Of a DNA stretch of 22,996 nt, positions 8,056 to 15,549 are shown piece by piece (positions within the stretch are counted from its first letter, which is position 1; the number at the start of each line of letters is the position of its first letter). The translations under genes and the position numbers were made by a program. The stretch is from a virus, in IMG/VR virus record IMGVR_UViG_3300048835_000755, positions 1-22,996 of that record, one strand, 5' to 3'. The notes beneath the pieces are model-generated. The model saw only the letters and a list, made by a program, of their open reading frames with translations. It was not told where the DNA came from and did no database searches.

Positions 8056-8457
8056 ATCAGGTTCCCGCAGTCTTCCAATACGATGCAGCTCGTCGATCCG
8101 AGCCGACGCATAATTGTTACCGGCTTCTAACTCCTCGCCGTCGCCGGGATCGATGTCCGCTGGTGACAGGCAGTCGCGAAGTGGTTTTAACGCGGCACCC
8201 ATCGCCACGCCCGCCGCCACCATAGCGGCCGACCAATCAGCGCAGGGCTGGTGCAAATTGCGGAGGGCTTCGCGAGTGCGCTTGGAATTTTGGAGCATAA
8301 AGACGGATGCATAGAAAGATCCGCCCGACCTATCCCTTGCGGGCACGCCTCCATACGGTGACAGTTCGGTCGGCGGATCGAGTCCACGCAGTTTAACGGC
8401 ATCGAGTGCGACCAAAAACCCCAACTCTTTGTCAGAAAGTGTGCCACATTCTGGCAA
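8026..8457 (-). CDS. unknown minus-strand gene (candidate moron)
   Basis: This is the only persuasive minus-strand frame in the window. From the TTG at 8457 it encodes 143 residues with balanced composition: CGTLSDKELGFLVALDAVKL, then ARDRSGGSFYASVFMLQNSK, an amphipathic or hydrophobic helix WSAAMVAAGVAMGAALKPL, and a charged end RIDELHRIGRLREPDKKNEP. No family is recognised. The start is uncertain: the frame stays open to about 8770 but offers no other ATG, GTG or TTG, so the gene may be 5'-truncated or use a rare start. It is opposed to all neighbours and separated from terL by a terminator, the usual arrangement of phage morons. A lysogen-expressed function is inference. Confidence 0.5.
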   Translation of the reverse strand: MPECGTLSDKELGFLVALDAVKLRGLDPPTELSPYGGVPARDRSGGSFYASVFMLQNSKRTREALRNLHQPCADWSAAMVAAGVAMGAALKPLRDCLSPADIDPGDGEELEAGNNYASARIDELHRIGRLREPDKKNEPDDEF

Positions 8458-8529
8458 AATTCTTCGCGGCCCGTCAATCTCACGCGGTCCGCCAGCATCC
8501 TCATCGTGCCACGGCGCAACACGTTGCGC

Positions 8530-8551
8530 GATTATTTCGCGCGAAATAATC
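8530..8551. repeat. palindrome copy 1 (16-bp core TATTTCGCGCGAAATA, 22-bp dyad)
   Basis: The core TATTTCGCGCGAAATA sits at 8533-8548. Perfect symmetry extends three more bases each side (GAT...ATC), giving 22 bp. Exact core copies occur at 13762 and 16271. It is in the divergent region, as expected of an operator; as RNA it would be a 9-pair stem with a GCGC loop. Confidence 0.8.
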
Positions 8552-8554
8552 CGG

Positions 8555-8571
8555 TTACCAACTGTTGGTAA
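8555..8571. repeat. 17-bp palindrome TTACCAACTGTTGGTAA
   Basis: This is a perfect dyad with a single central base, three bases from the end of the 22-bp palindrome. The sequence is unrelated to the other palindrome, so two different dimeric proteins could bind side by side. No other full copy is seen in the window. Confidence 0.65.
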
Positions 8572-8688
8572 ATCGGTCTGCGAGGCCTTGGGCCGGCGGC
8601 GGTATGGTTGGGCTTTGCGAACTGCAAGTCCGTTGGAACGCCTAAAACTTTCGACCTTTTGTGTGGCCCGCCATGAAATCGTAACTGC

Positions 8689-8973
8689 ATGAGTCTCGCC
8701 GATCTCAACTCGCTGTATGCCACCGCCGCGGCCGCCATGGACGTGGGCGACTGGGATGCCGCGATTGCGGCCCTAATGAAGATGCAGGTGCGATTAGCGG
8801 CCACCCCTAACTTGTCGCGATCGCTCGCCGGCGGCGGCAATCAGTCGATCGGTTGGAATCCCGGCGACTTGAACAACCTGATTGCCCAATGCCGCAAACA
8901 ACAAACCGCCGCCCGCTTTAGCGCCGGCGGCCTGACTCAAACTCGCATCGTTTACTCGCGACCCACCGGATGA
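8689..8973 (+). CDS. gpW-like head-tail joining protein
   Basis: The protein has 94 residues. Lambda gpW and its relatives are small helical proteins encoded just before the portal that help seal the filled head. Here the N-terminal half is helical (SLADLNSLYATAAAAMDVGD, WDAAIAALMKMQVRL) and the end is basic (LNNLIAQCRKQQTAARF). The portal ATG overlaps the stop (ATGA at 8970). No Shine-Dalgarno precedes ATG 8689, so initiation may be leaderless-like or coupled to an upstream frame ending at 8692. Position and size support the call more than sequence. Confidence 0.6.
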   Translation: MSLADLNSLYATAAAAMDVGDWDAAIAALMKMQVRLAATPNLSRSLAGGGNQSIGWNPGDLNNLIAQCRKQQTAARFSAGGLTQTRIVYSRPTG

Positions 8974-10496
8974 TCTACACCGAACACATCGTGAGCTCGT
9001 TTTCGGAGGCCGCGGCCACGCCCGCTGCTGCCGTGGAGGACGTGCGCGTCGCGACGCAGTACGAGACGGTGCCCGAGTGGATGGGGCAAACCGGCCAACG
9101 TTCTTGGGATGCCGCCGAAACCAATCGACTCAATCAATCGCATTGGGAAATGGCCCGCGACGAGGACATCAACCTTTGGCTGCGGGCCCAACTGCCGACG
9201 CTGCGAGCTCGCGCCATTCACGAGTTTCGCAATAATGGCATTTTGACCGGCGTGGGACAATCCCTGGTCGACGACGTGGTCGGTCCCGATGGCCCCATGC
9301 TCGAGGTTCAATCCGACGATAAAAATTACAATGCCGCCGCCGAAGAGATCTGGCGGCAATGGTTCGCGGCTCCGACCTTTCGCCCCAACGTGAGCGGCGC
9401 AAGTTGGCTCAAGTTGTGCGTGCGGAACCTTCCCAAGTGCGGCGAATTTCTCAGTGTGATTGCCACCGATCCTTACGCGGAGGGACCGGTGCAATTGCGA
9501 TTGCGGCCGCTACACCCGCGCCGCTTGGCTTCGCCCATGCACGTGGGCCAAAGCGATCGCCATATCATGGGCATCGAGTTCGATCAGTTCGATCGACCCG
9601 CGCGTTACTGGATCACCGAATCGGAGAGCCTGCGCACCAAGCACGTGCCGTATTCGCCCGACGACATCATTCACGAATTTGTCATCGACGAAGAGGGCCA
9701 GGCCCGCGGCTATCCGTGGATTGCGCCATCGTTACCGTCGATCGCGGATCTGCGCGACTTCGACGATCAGATCTTGGACGCATCGCGGCAGATGGCCGAC
9801 CAGTGCCAGTTGCTGTACACCGAACATCCGGATGCGCCGTTTTACGCGATGCCGGAATCGACGACGATCGAACGTCGCACGTGCAAGATGGCTCCACCTG
9901 GTTGGAAACCCGCCACGTACCAGGCCGCGTTGCCGCCAGTACAATATCCCGATTTTCGGGCGGAAAAGCATCGCGACATCGGGCGGCCGTTCAATATGCC
10001 GTTGATGATGGTGCGCCTCGACGCTTCGAATCACAACTATTCTTCGGCTCGGATTGACACCCAGAGTTACAACCGCACGTGCGAGGGAATTCAATGCTGG
10101 TTGAGCGGCACGCCCGAAAGCTGCGGCATGCTCAATCGCTTGGCCGATTTAGTGTTCCGAGAAGCAAGGTTTTCGGTGGCCGCGCTGAAGCGCCGCCCGG
10201 CCAAGGTGATCTATGTCTGGACGTGGCCGCAACGGCCGCACGTGGATCCAAGCAAAGAGGCCGATGCCGAGACGGCATCCCTCGAAACCGGCACGCTCGA
10301 TTTTATCACAGCCCTGCAAAATCGTGGCACCACCCTCGATCGCCACCTGAAATCACTCGTACGCGCAGTCGAGGCCTTCAAGGCCGCGGGACTGCCGCTC
10401 CCGGCGTGGGCGGCCGGCGTAGCACAAGCCGCGACACCAGATGCTCGCGCGGCCCGCCGCACCAACGAAAAGCTGGAGGCCGTCAATGCGTCATGA
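8970..10496 (+). CDS. portal protein, lambda GpB type
   Basis: The protein has 508 residues, close to the usual 500-550. The portal is the dodecameric ring at one capsid vertex through which terminase pumps DNA. Supporting segments include NLWLRAQLPTLRARAIHEFR followed by NNGILTGVGQSLVDDVVG near the N-terminus, W.QWF, CVRNLPKCGEFLSVI, VQLRLRPLHPRRLASP, DDIIHEFVIDEEGQARGYPW, then NYSSARIDTQSYNRTCEG in the C-terminal half; this resembles the lambda-family order, in which an N.SS.R segment lies late. It is coupled by ATGA to the gene before and overlaps the protease/capsid gene by 11 bases. Confidence 0.88.
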   Translation: MIYTEHIVSSFSEAAATPAAAVEDVRVATQYETVPEWMGQTGQRSWDAAETNRLNQSHWEMARDEDINLWLRAQLPTLRARAIHEFRNNGILTGVGQSLVDDVVGPDGPMLEVQSDDKNYNAAAEEIWRQWFAAPTFRPNVSGASWLKLCVRNLPKCGEFLSVIATDPYAEGPVQLRLRPLHPRRLASPMHVGQSDRHIMGIEFDQFDRPARYWITESESLRTKHVPYSPDDIIHEFVIDEEGQARGYPWIAPSLPSIADLRDFDDQILDASRQMADQCQLLYTEHPDAPFYAMPESTTIERRTCKMAPPGWKPATYQAALPPVQYPDFRAEKHRDIGRPFNMPLMMVRLDASNHNYSSARIDTQSYNRTCEGIQCWLSGTPESCGMLNRLADLVFREARFSVAALKRRPAKVIYVWTWPQRPHVDPSKEADAETASLETGTLDFITALQNRGTTLDRHLKSLVRAVEAFKAAGLPLPAWAAGVAQAATPDARAARRTNEKLEAVNAS

Positions 10497-12714
10497 GTTG
10501 CTGATGTACCGCGAAGACCAACAGCGCGACCTAACCGTGCGGTCGTTTTCCGTGCGCGCCGAGAGCATCGACGAAGCGACTCGCAGCGTCGAGACGATCA
10601 TCGCCACCGAAGATCCGGTCACCGTGTTCGACATGCGAACCTGGCAGCCGATCGACGAAGTGCTGCGAATGGACGGCGTCGAACTGCCCGCGCAGGTGCC
10701 GATGCTGGCGAATCACAATCGCTATTCGCTGGACTCGATCTATGGTTCGGCACGGCAGATGAAAATCAGCGGTGCCGAGATGTCGGGCCGGCTGTACTTT
10801 GCCGAGGGCGACGAAGACGCGGACCGCGCTTGGAACAAGGTGCGGCAAAAGCACATCAATTCGGTCAGCGCGGGTTACCGCGTCATCGAATACACCGACA
10901 TCGAGCCGGGGCAAACCGCCATCGTCAAGGGTCGTTCCTACACCGCAGGCCAACGTGTGTTGCGTATCACCACGCTTTGGGCACTGCGTGAAGTTTCACT
11001 CGTACCGATTGGTGCGGACCAACGGGCCAAGATTCGGGGCGACGTGCCCCATAACAAGGAGGTCATTTCTGTGAATCCCAAATTACGCAAATTTTTGGAG
11101 TCGTTGGGACTACGTGCCGAAGCCACCGAAGCCGAAGCACAAGCCTTCTACACCGCGTTGAGTGCCGAAGATCGCGGCCGTGCCGATGCGGCCGCTGCCG
11201 CGCCGGATGTTCAGCCCAACGAGGGACAACGAAACGATCCGCCGGCCATTCCGCCGGTTGCGCCTCCGAACGTGCCGCCGAATGCCAATGCCGACGCCGT
11301 GCGCCAGCAAATTCGGCAAGAGGAACTCGATCGCGTGCGCCAAATCAACGAATTGGCCGGCACCGACGTGCCGCGCGAATTGGTAACCCGTGCGCTCAAC
11401 GAGGGCTGGAATGTCGGCCGAGCCACCGCCGAGTTTTTGGGCGCAATCCGGGTAAGCCGCGGCCAACCTGGCCCAGGCCAATCCGGCCCGGCGATTCACT
11501 CGCACAGCCACGAGGCCTCGGCCACGGTGCGTGCGTTGGGCATGGGCCTAATGCTCCGCCAAGGTTACGACCCGATCGCCAACCTGGCGAACTTCGTTGA
11601 TGGCGTTTACAAACCCGTGCGCGACACCGAGCGTAACGAGGAGTTGCTCCGAGCCGCCGACGATGCCTGGCACTTCCGCGACATGTCGCTAGTCGATCTG
11701 TGCCGCGAAGCCTGCCGAATCGACTCCGGCCGTATCCCGACCAGTCGCCAAGAATGCATTCGCACGGCGATTTCAGGGTCGGCGCTGTCGGGAATTTTCA
11801 CGACCAATGTGTCGGCCGAGTTGATGGTCGGCTTTACCGACGCCGGCGATTCGACCATCGGGTGGTGCTCGGAGGCGGAAGTGCCGAACTTCCAAACCAA
11901 CGAACGGCACTCGACCGGTAAATTCGGCGCGCTCACCAAGCACAAGCGCGGAGGCAAGGCCGATCACCTGGCGACCGATTCGGGTAAGGAAGAGTACAAG
12001 ATCGCCCGCTACAGCGGTCAATTTGTGGTGGACGAAATGGACATCATCGACGATCGCTTGGGTGCGCTCGATCAGCTTTCGCCGAAAGACATCGGTTTGG
12101 CCGCACGCCAACTACGACCGAACATGGTGTACGCGATCTTGCTGGCTAACCCTGAATTGTCCGATGGCGGCGAGCTGTTCAATAGCACGGTGATCACGAC
12201 CGTGGGTGGCCATGCGAATCTCACCAGTGGAGCGCTCGCGGCGGATACGCTGCAAGCCGCCATCACGCTGATGAGCAAGCAGCGGCAGAAAAAGCGGCCG
12301 CTCAATCTTCGCGTGCGTTATGTCATCGTGCCGCAGGACCTGGCGTTCAAAATCAACATCTTGCTGACGTCGGCCGAGCGCTCGAACAACAGCGACCTCG
12401 GCACAAAAAACCCGCTGGCCGGAATGGGACTCGAATTTCGCGCCGACGATCGCATCGGCGTGGCCGGCGTGGTGGATCCCGACACGGGCAACTCCTACGC
12501 CGGTACCGCGACCAACTACTTCTTGGCCGCGCGACCGGGCGAAGAGGGCGCTCGCACGATCGAGGTCGGTTACCTGCGAGGCACGGGCCGCGCTCCGCAA
12601 ATGCGCAGCTCGATCCTCACGCAAGGCCAGTGGGGCATCGGCTGGGACATCAACATGGACATCGGGGCCAAGGCCCTCGGCTTCCAGGGCCTGGTCAAAT
12701 CGTCCGGCGGTTAA
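10486..12714 (+). CDS. prohead protease / major capsid protein fusion
   Basis: ATG 10486, with GGAGG at 10475-10479, gives 742 residues; an earlier in-frame ATG at 10441 lies inside the portal gene. Residues 1-185 form an HK97-type prohead protease: PMLANHNRYSLDSIYGSA with likely catalytic His77, NSVSAGY with Ser126/Ser128, and LREVSLVPIGAD with Glu169. Residues ~196-360 are charged and Pro-rich (PPAIPPVAPPNVPP) with helices (QEELDRVRQINELAGTDVP), suiting a scaffolding delta domain that is cleaved away. From ~365 to the end lies an HK97-fold capsid protein (NVSAELMVGFTDAGDST, RYSGQFVVDEMDIIDDR, RYVIVPQDLAF, NMDIGAKALGFQGLVK). Fused protease/capsid genes are a known arrangement. A perfect internal Shine-Dalgarno and GTG lie at the junction. 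Confidence 0.88.
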   Translation: MRHELLMYREDQQRDLTVRSFSVRAESIDEATRSVETIIATEDPVTVFDMRTWQPIDEVLRMDGVELPAQVPMLANHNRYSLDSIYGSARQMKISGAEMSGRLYFAEGDEDADRAWNKVRQKHINSVSAGYRVIEYTDIEPGQTAIVKGRSYTAGQRVLRITTLWALREVSLVPIGADQRAKIRGDVPHNKEVISVNPKLRKFLESLGLRAEATEAEAQAFYTALSAEDRGRADAAAAAPDVQPNEGQRNDPPAIPPVAPPNVPPNANADAVRQQIRQEELDRVRQINELAGTDVPRELVTRALNEGWNVGRATAEFLGAIRVSRGQPGPGQSGPAIHSHSHEASATVRALGMGLMLRQGYDPIANLANFVDGVYKPVRDTERNEELLRAADDAWHFRDMSLVDLCREACRIDSGRIPTSRQECIRTAISGSALSGIFTTNVSAELMVGFTDAGDSTIGWCSEAEVPNFQTNERHSTGKFGALTKHKRGGKADHLATDSGKEEYKIARYSGQFVVDEMDIIDDRLGALDQLSPKDIGLAARQLRPNMVYAILLANPELSDGGELFNSTVITTVGGHANLTSGALAADTLQAAITLMSKQRQKKRPLNLRVRYVIVPQDLAFKINILLTSAERSNNSDLGTKNPLAGMGLEFRADDRIGVAGVVDPDTGNSYAGTATNYFLAARPGEEGARTIEVGYLRGTGRAPQMRSSILTQGQWGIGWDINMDIGAKALGFQGLVKSSGG
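11056..11073 (+). promoter_or_regulatory. internal ribosome binding site and GTG start inside protease/capsid gene
   Basis: AAGGAGGT at 11056-11063 is a full Shine-Dalgarno, followed after seven bases by GTG at 11071. The GTG is in frame (codon 196, VNPKLRKFLE...), exactly between the protease fold and the scaffold/capsid part. Initiation there would give a 547-residue capsid precursor without protease. Confidence 0.65.
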
Positions 12715-12786
12715 GCCCTGTGGTGGTCCGCCTGAAGTAAACCAAACCATATTTTTTTTCACAATCCAACAATCGGAGCCAATCCT

Positions 12787-13755
12787 ATGACTGCCACCAT
12801 GGTCAACGACGACCAAACCGTGCGCGTCACTGCGCCGGCGGCGGGTTTTGCCGCGGGCCAAGTGCTGCAATTAGCGGATGGCCGCGCGGCCGTTATCGCC
12901 AGCCTCAAAAACCTGACCGCCGGCGACGTGGTCGGCGCGCAGGTTGCCGGCAAGGTCGCCATCGCCAAAACGGCCAGCATCGCGCTGCTCGATGGTGGCG
13001 AAGTGTTTTTGGACCATTCGACGGGCCTGGCCCACTTCAAAAAGGTCAACGATCGTGACTTCTCGCTGGGTGTGGCCGTGGGCGACGCGGCCGCCAGCGC
13101 CAGCGAAGTGGTGGTCGATCTCAACGTCAAACCGCACTGGCTGATCGACTTGCTCCGCGATCCGCTAATGAGCGTGGTCGTCGGCACGCAAGCCCTTGGC
13201 GGGTTGTTGCCGGCACAAATGCGAGGCGGCTCGCTGGATCTCAAGATTACCGCCACCAATGAGGCCCAAAAAGTCGACGCCCTGTCCGTCGACGGCTTTG
13301 GAGCCGCGGCGAAGGCGATCGCCCGCTTCGTGCTGCGTCTGCCAAACGGCGGATCGGGCAGTGCCAGCGACTTTAATTTCGGCTTGGCCGACGACACGCA
13401 CGCCAGCAACGCCGACACGATCGCCAACTCGATCTTTTTCCACCTCGACGGTGGCAGCACCAACATCAACGCGCAAAGCGACGACAACACGGCGCATGCC
13501 GTGGCGGCCACCGACACCACCGCCGACTTCACCGCTGGCGTGGCCGTGGCCAACCGCGTGGAATTGTGGATCGACAAGCGCGATCCCGCCGACGTGGCGT
13601 TCTACGTCGAGGGCGTGCGGGTGCTGTCCGGCACCACGTTCGATGTCTCGGCATTCGCCGGGACGTGGAAGCTGCTGGCCCACCTGGAGAAAACGAGCGG
13701 GACCGAAACGGCCGACGCGATCGTCGACGCCGCCGCGGTCCGCATCCTCGAGTAA
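12787..13755 (+). CDS. capsid decoration protein: DUF2190-like N-terminus plus C-terminal jelly-roll
   Basis: The protein has 322 residues. Residues 1-115 resemble the DUF2190 family commonly encoded next to phage capsid genes: VRVTAPAAGFAAGQVLQLAD, DVVGAQVAGKVAIAKT, LLDGGEVFLDHSTGLAHF, FSLGVAVGDAAASASEVVVD. A short linker (PHWLIDLLRDPLMSVVVGTQ) follows, then ~150 residues of beta-rich LamG-like sequence (FVLRLPNGGSGSASDFNFGL, SIFFHLDGGSTNINAQS, RVELWIDKRDPADVAFYVEG, TWKLLAHLEKTSGTE). The likely role is to stabilise or coat the capsid and display a carbohydrate-binding head. CGGAG at about 12774 serves as ribosome site; an 8-T run lies 27 bases before the start. A palindrome copy follows 7 bases after the stop. 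Confidence 0.7.
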   Translation: MTATMVNDDQTVRVTAPAAGFAAGQVLQLADGRAAVIASLKNLTAGDVVGAQVAGKVAIAKTASIALLDGGEVFLDHSTGLAHFKKVNDRDFSLGVAVGDAAASASEVVVDLNVKPHWLIDLLRDPLMSVVVGTQALGGLLPAQMRGGSLDLKITATNEAQKVDALSVDGFGAAAKAIARFVLRLPNGGSGSASDFNFGLADDTHASNADTIANSIFFHLDGGSTNINAQSDDNTAHAVAATDTTADFTAGVAVANRVELWIDKRDPADVAFYVEGVRVLSGTTFDVSAFAGTWKLLAHLEKTSGTETADAIVDAAAVRILE

Positions 13756-13761
13756 GGCGCG

Positions 13762-13777
13762 TATTTCGCGCGAAATA
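13762..13777. repeat. palindrome copy 2 (TATTTCGCGCGAAATA)
   Basis: An exact copy of the 16-bp dyad starts 7 bases after the decoration gene stop and 40 bases before the next gene. Symmetry ends at the core. An RNA hairpin with a 6-pair stem and GCGC loop is possible; no T-run follows. Confidence 0.8.
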
Positions 13778-13816
13778 GTTCGCCGGTCGCGGCCGGCTCA
13801 GTAACGAAAGGCAGCC

Positions 13817-14203
13817 ATGCCCTCGCTGTTCGACGAAGCCTTTGCGATCGCCAACGATCTGTTCGCCGAGGCGTTCGGGATCGAAGGTGGCGTGACGCTG
13901 TGTCGGGCGGGATGGGAGACGGCCGCGGTTCCGGCCGAAGTGGTGCTGACGAACCACGAGAGCCTCGACGAGGCCAGCGGGTTCGTCAGCACCGTGCAGT
14001 CGCGGGATTACCTGATCGCGACGGACGCCTACCAGATCAACGGGGAAGTCGTCGAGCCGCGTGCCGGCGACGTTCTCCGCGAAACGATCGGGGGCGTCGA
14101 GTGCCAGTTTCAGGTCATGCCGATCGCCAACGGCCGGGCCAGTGAGTGGTTCGCCGCGGGCGGCGAACGATGGATTATTCGGACCAAGCGAGTAGCCAGA
14201 TGA
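13817..14203 (+). CDS. head-tail adaptor/joining protein
   Basis: The protein has 128 residues, with GAAAGG upstream of ATG 13817. An N-terminal helix (SLFDEAFAIANDLFAEAFG) leads into a beta-rich domain (GVTLCRAGWE, RDYLIATDAYQINGEVVEPR, GDVLRETIGGVECQFQVMPI, WFAAGGERWIIRTKRV). Size, shape and place directly after the capsid and decoration genes match lambda gpFII-like or HK97 gp7-like head completion and joining proteins. It is coupled by ATGA to the next gene. Named by position and fold pattern only. Confidence 0.55.
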   Translation: MPSLFDEAFAIANDLFAEAFGIEGGVTLCRAGWETAAVPAEVVLTNHESLDEASGFVSTVQSRDYLIATDAYQINGEVVEPRAGDVLRETIGGVECQFQVMPIANGRASEWFAAGGERWIIRTKRVAR

Positions 14204-14715
14204 CCGACACCGCTGTGACCACCGAAGTCGCCACAGGCGTGCTCGCGCATTTGGAGACGGTGCGCGACGGCCTGGCCGCATTGCGCCAAGCGAAGATCGA
14301 ACGCAGTTACGCCGATTGGGAGCATCCGCTCGAAGAAGCCGAGATCGAAGACAACCGCGTGCTGATCGACGTGATCGCCAAAACGACCGACCAAAAGATC
14401 GTGCTCGCGACTCGCAGCGATGTCCGTTGGTCGATCCCGGTGCGATTGGCATTGCGGCAACGCTTTGGGCAGGACCGCCAAGCCGATGACGGACGCATCG
14501 CGATCGAGTACTTGGACGTCATGGCCTGGCTCACGCAAGTGGTGGCCGAGTGCTTCACAGCCCAGCGGCTGCCAGAGGATCTGGTCAGCGTCTGGAAGGA
14601 AACCAAAATCGTCGTCTCGCCCATCACCGAGCATTTGCGGCTGACGCGGCAGTGGACCAGCGTGGTGGAAGTGCTGTTCGAAGTTGACAAACCGATTTGG
14701 ACGCCCAGCGAATGA
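14200..14715 (+). CDS. tail terminator / neck completion protein candidate
   Basis: ATG 14200 overlaps the previous stop (ATGA) and gives 171 residues; ATG 14170 is an alternative inside the previous gene. The chain is alpha/beta: a helix LAHLETVRDGLAALRQAKIE, strands RVLIDVIAKTTDQKIVLATRS, a helical central part VMAWLTQVVAECFTAQRLP, and a beta end TSVVEVLFEVDKPIW. The place between a head-joining and a gp10-like protein, and the strand-helix order, fit tail-terminator or neck proteins. No diagnostic motif is seen. The following ATG again overlaps the stop. Confidence 0.5.
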   Translation: MTDTAVTTEVATGVLAHLETVRDGLAALRQAKIERSYADWEHPLEEAEIEDNRVLIDVIAKTTDQKIVLATRSDVRWSIPVRLALRQRFGQDRQADDGRIAIEYLDVMAWLTQVVAECFTAQRLPEDLVSVWKETKIVVSPITEHLRLTRQWTSVVEVLFEVDKPIWTPSE

Positions 14716-15110
14716 TCGGCCTGAAAACCACCATCGTCGACGAAACCAAACGCGTGACGGCCGCGGCCGACAAGGCGGCGTTTCGCAATTTCGGCCATGC
14801 CGGCGCGTCGATCGGCAAGGACGCGCGCAGCACAATCAAAACCAGCAGCGAACCATCCGAGGCTGGCGATCCGCCGCACACGCGCGGTCGGGGCCGCAAA
14901 AACATCCGTGCCGCGGTCCGCTATGCGGCCAACGCCGACGGGGTTGTGGTTGGACCTCGAGCCAGCATCGTTGGCGACGCGGCCGTACCGCACGAGATTG
15001 GCGGCACGTACAAGGGCCAAGTGTTTGACGAGCGGCCGTTTATGGAACCGGCGCTCGAGCGGGCAATTCCACGATTCGCCGCCGAGTGGCGGGGATCTGT
15101 CAGCGGTTAA
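14712..15110 (+). CDS. HK97 gp10-like / minor tail completion protein
   Basis: ATG 14712 (ATGA with the previous gene) gives 132 residues. It is a basic protein with an N-terminal helix (TTIVDETKRVTAAADKAAFR), a loop SEAGDPPHTRGRGRKNIRAA, then VRYAANADGVVVGPRASIVG, AVPHEIGGTYKG and the ending FDERPFMEPALERAIPRF. The segment H..GG followed by RPFM.PAL is characteristic of gp10-like phage neck/tail completion proteins, in which it closes the domain. An 8-T run follows directly after its TAA stop. Confidence 0.65.
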   Translation: MIGLKTTIVDETKRVTAAADKAAFRNFGHAGASIGKDARSTIKTSSEPSEAGDPPHTRGRGRKNIRAAVRYAANADGVVVGPRASIVGDAAVPHEIGGTYKGQVFDERPFMEPALERAIPRFAAEWRGSVSG

Positions 15111-15128
15111 TTTTTTTTGGAGGCTGCA

Positions 15129-15548
15129 ATGGCACGAAGAGGTTGGGAAGGTCAGGTTCTCACCGGCACTGCCGGCGCGACCGCGACGACGGTAATCGAA
15201 AACACCAAGGACATGTCCGAGGATAAAACCACGGCACGTGGCAACACCACCGTGCGCGGGCAAAGTAATGGCCCACCCGTCGGCACTGAAAACGTCTCGA
15301 TCATCAACTGGGCTTTTGAGTTCACGATGGTCAACAAGGCTGGCGATACGGTGCTCGAGGCCCTGCGCACGGCCGAAGCCACCGGCACGCCCGTGGCTCT
15401 CCGCACGCGTGACCACGTGTCGGGCAAAGGCTACGACGGCGACGTCAACCTCGAGAGCAAGCATGGCATGCCGCTAGAAGGCGAGCAAACGATCGTGTTT
15501 AGCTGCACGGCCAACAACAGCCTGCGCACGCCGCAACCTTACGTGTAA
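15129..15548 (+). CDS. tail tube (major tail) protein candidate
   Basis: ATG 15129, preceded by T8 and GGAGG (15111-15123), gives 139 residues. The sequence begins ARRGWEGQVLTGTAGATATT and contains NTKDMSEDKTTARGNTTVRG, WAFEFTMVNKAGDTVLEALR, YDGDVNLESKHGMPLEGEQT and VFSCTANNSLRTP. A beta-rich body, a helix of the form DTVLEALR, and the late DV.LESK..MPLEGEQTI.F block match tail tube proteins of siphoviruses. The strong ribosome site suits an abundant virion protein. The 20-bp tRNA-Phe-like sequence begins one base after its stop. Confidence 0.65.
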   Translation: MARRGWEGQVLTGTAGATATTVIENTKDMSEDKTTARGNTTVRGQSNGPPVGTENVSIINWAFEFTMVNKAGDTVLEALRTAEATGTPVALRTRDHVSGKGYDGDVNLESKHGMPLEGEQTIVFSCTANNSLRTPQPYV

Positions 15549-15549
15549 G

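Larger units (their letters stand above)
8458..8688. other. divergent intergenic region with two palindromes
   Basis: This stretch lies between the minus-strand gene and the gpW-like gene. Both strands are open here: the minus frame continues upstream without a standard start, and a + frame from 8429 ends in an ATGA overlap with the gene at 8689. Neither has a good start or ribosome site. Two dyads lie side by side at 8530-8551 and 8555-8571. Because + transcription should stop at 8011-8055, a promoter for the head genes is expected here, but I find no clear -35/-10 pair. Confidence 0.45.

Noticed and set aside
8429-8692. + strand ORF of 87 residues ending in an ATGA overlap with the gpW-like gene
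   Set aside because: The stop overlap is attractive, but the start is TTG without ribosome site, the sequence is Ser/Arg rich, and it overlaps the minus gene and both palindromes. Kept as a possibility only.
12112-13577. Minus-strand ORFs of 252 and 272 residues over the capsid and decoration genes
   Set aside because: Low-complexity shadows opposite strong capsid and decoration gene matches.
13529-15464. Long minus-strand ORFs (307 and 385 residues) across the head-tail genes
   Set aside because: They cross several ATGA-coupled + genes, are Arg/Ser rich, and are typical antisense shadows of GC-rich coding DNA.
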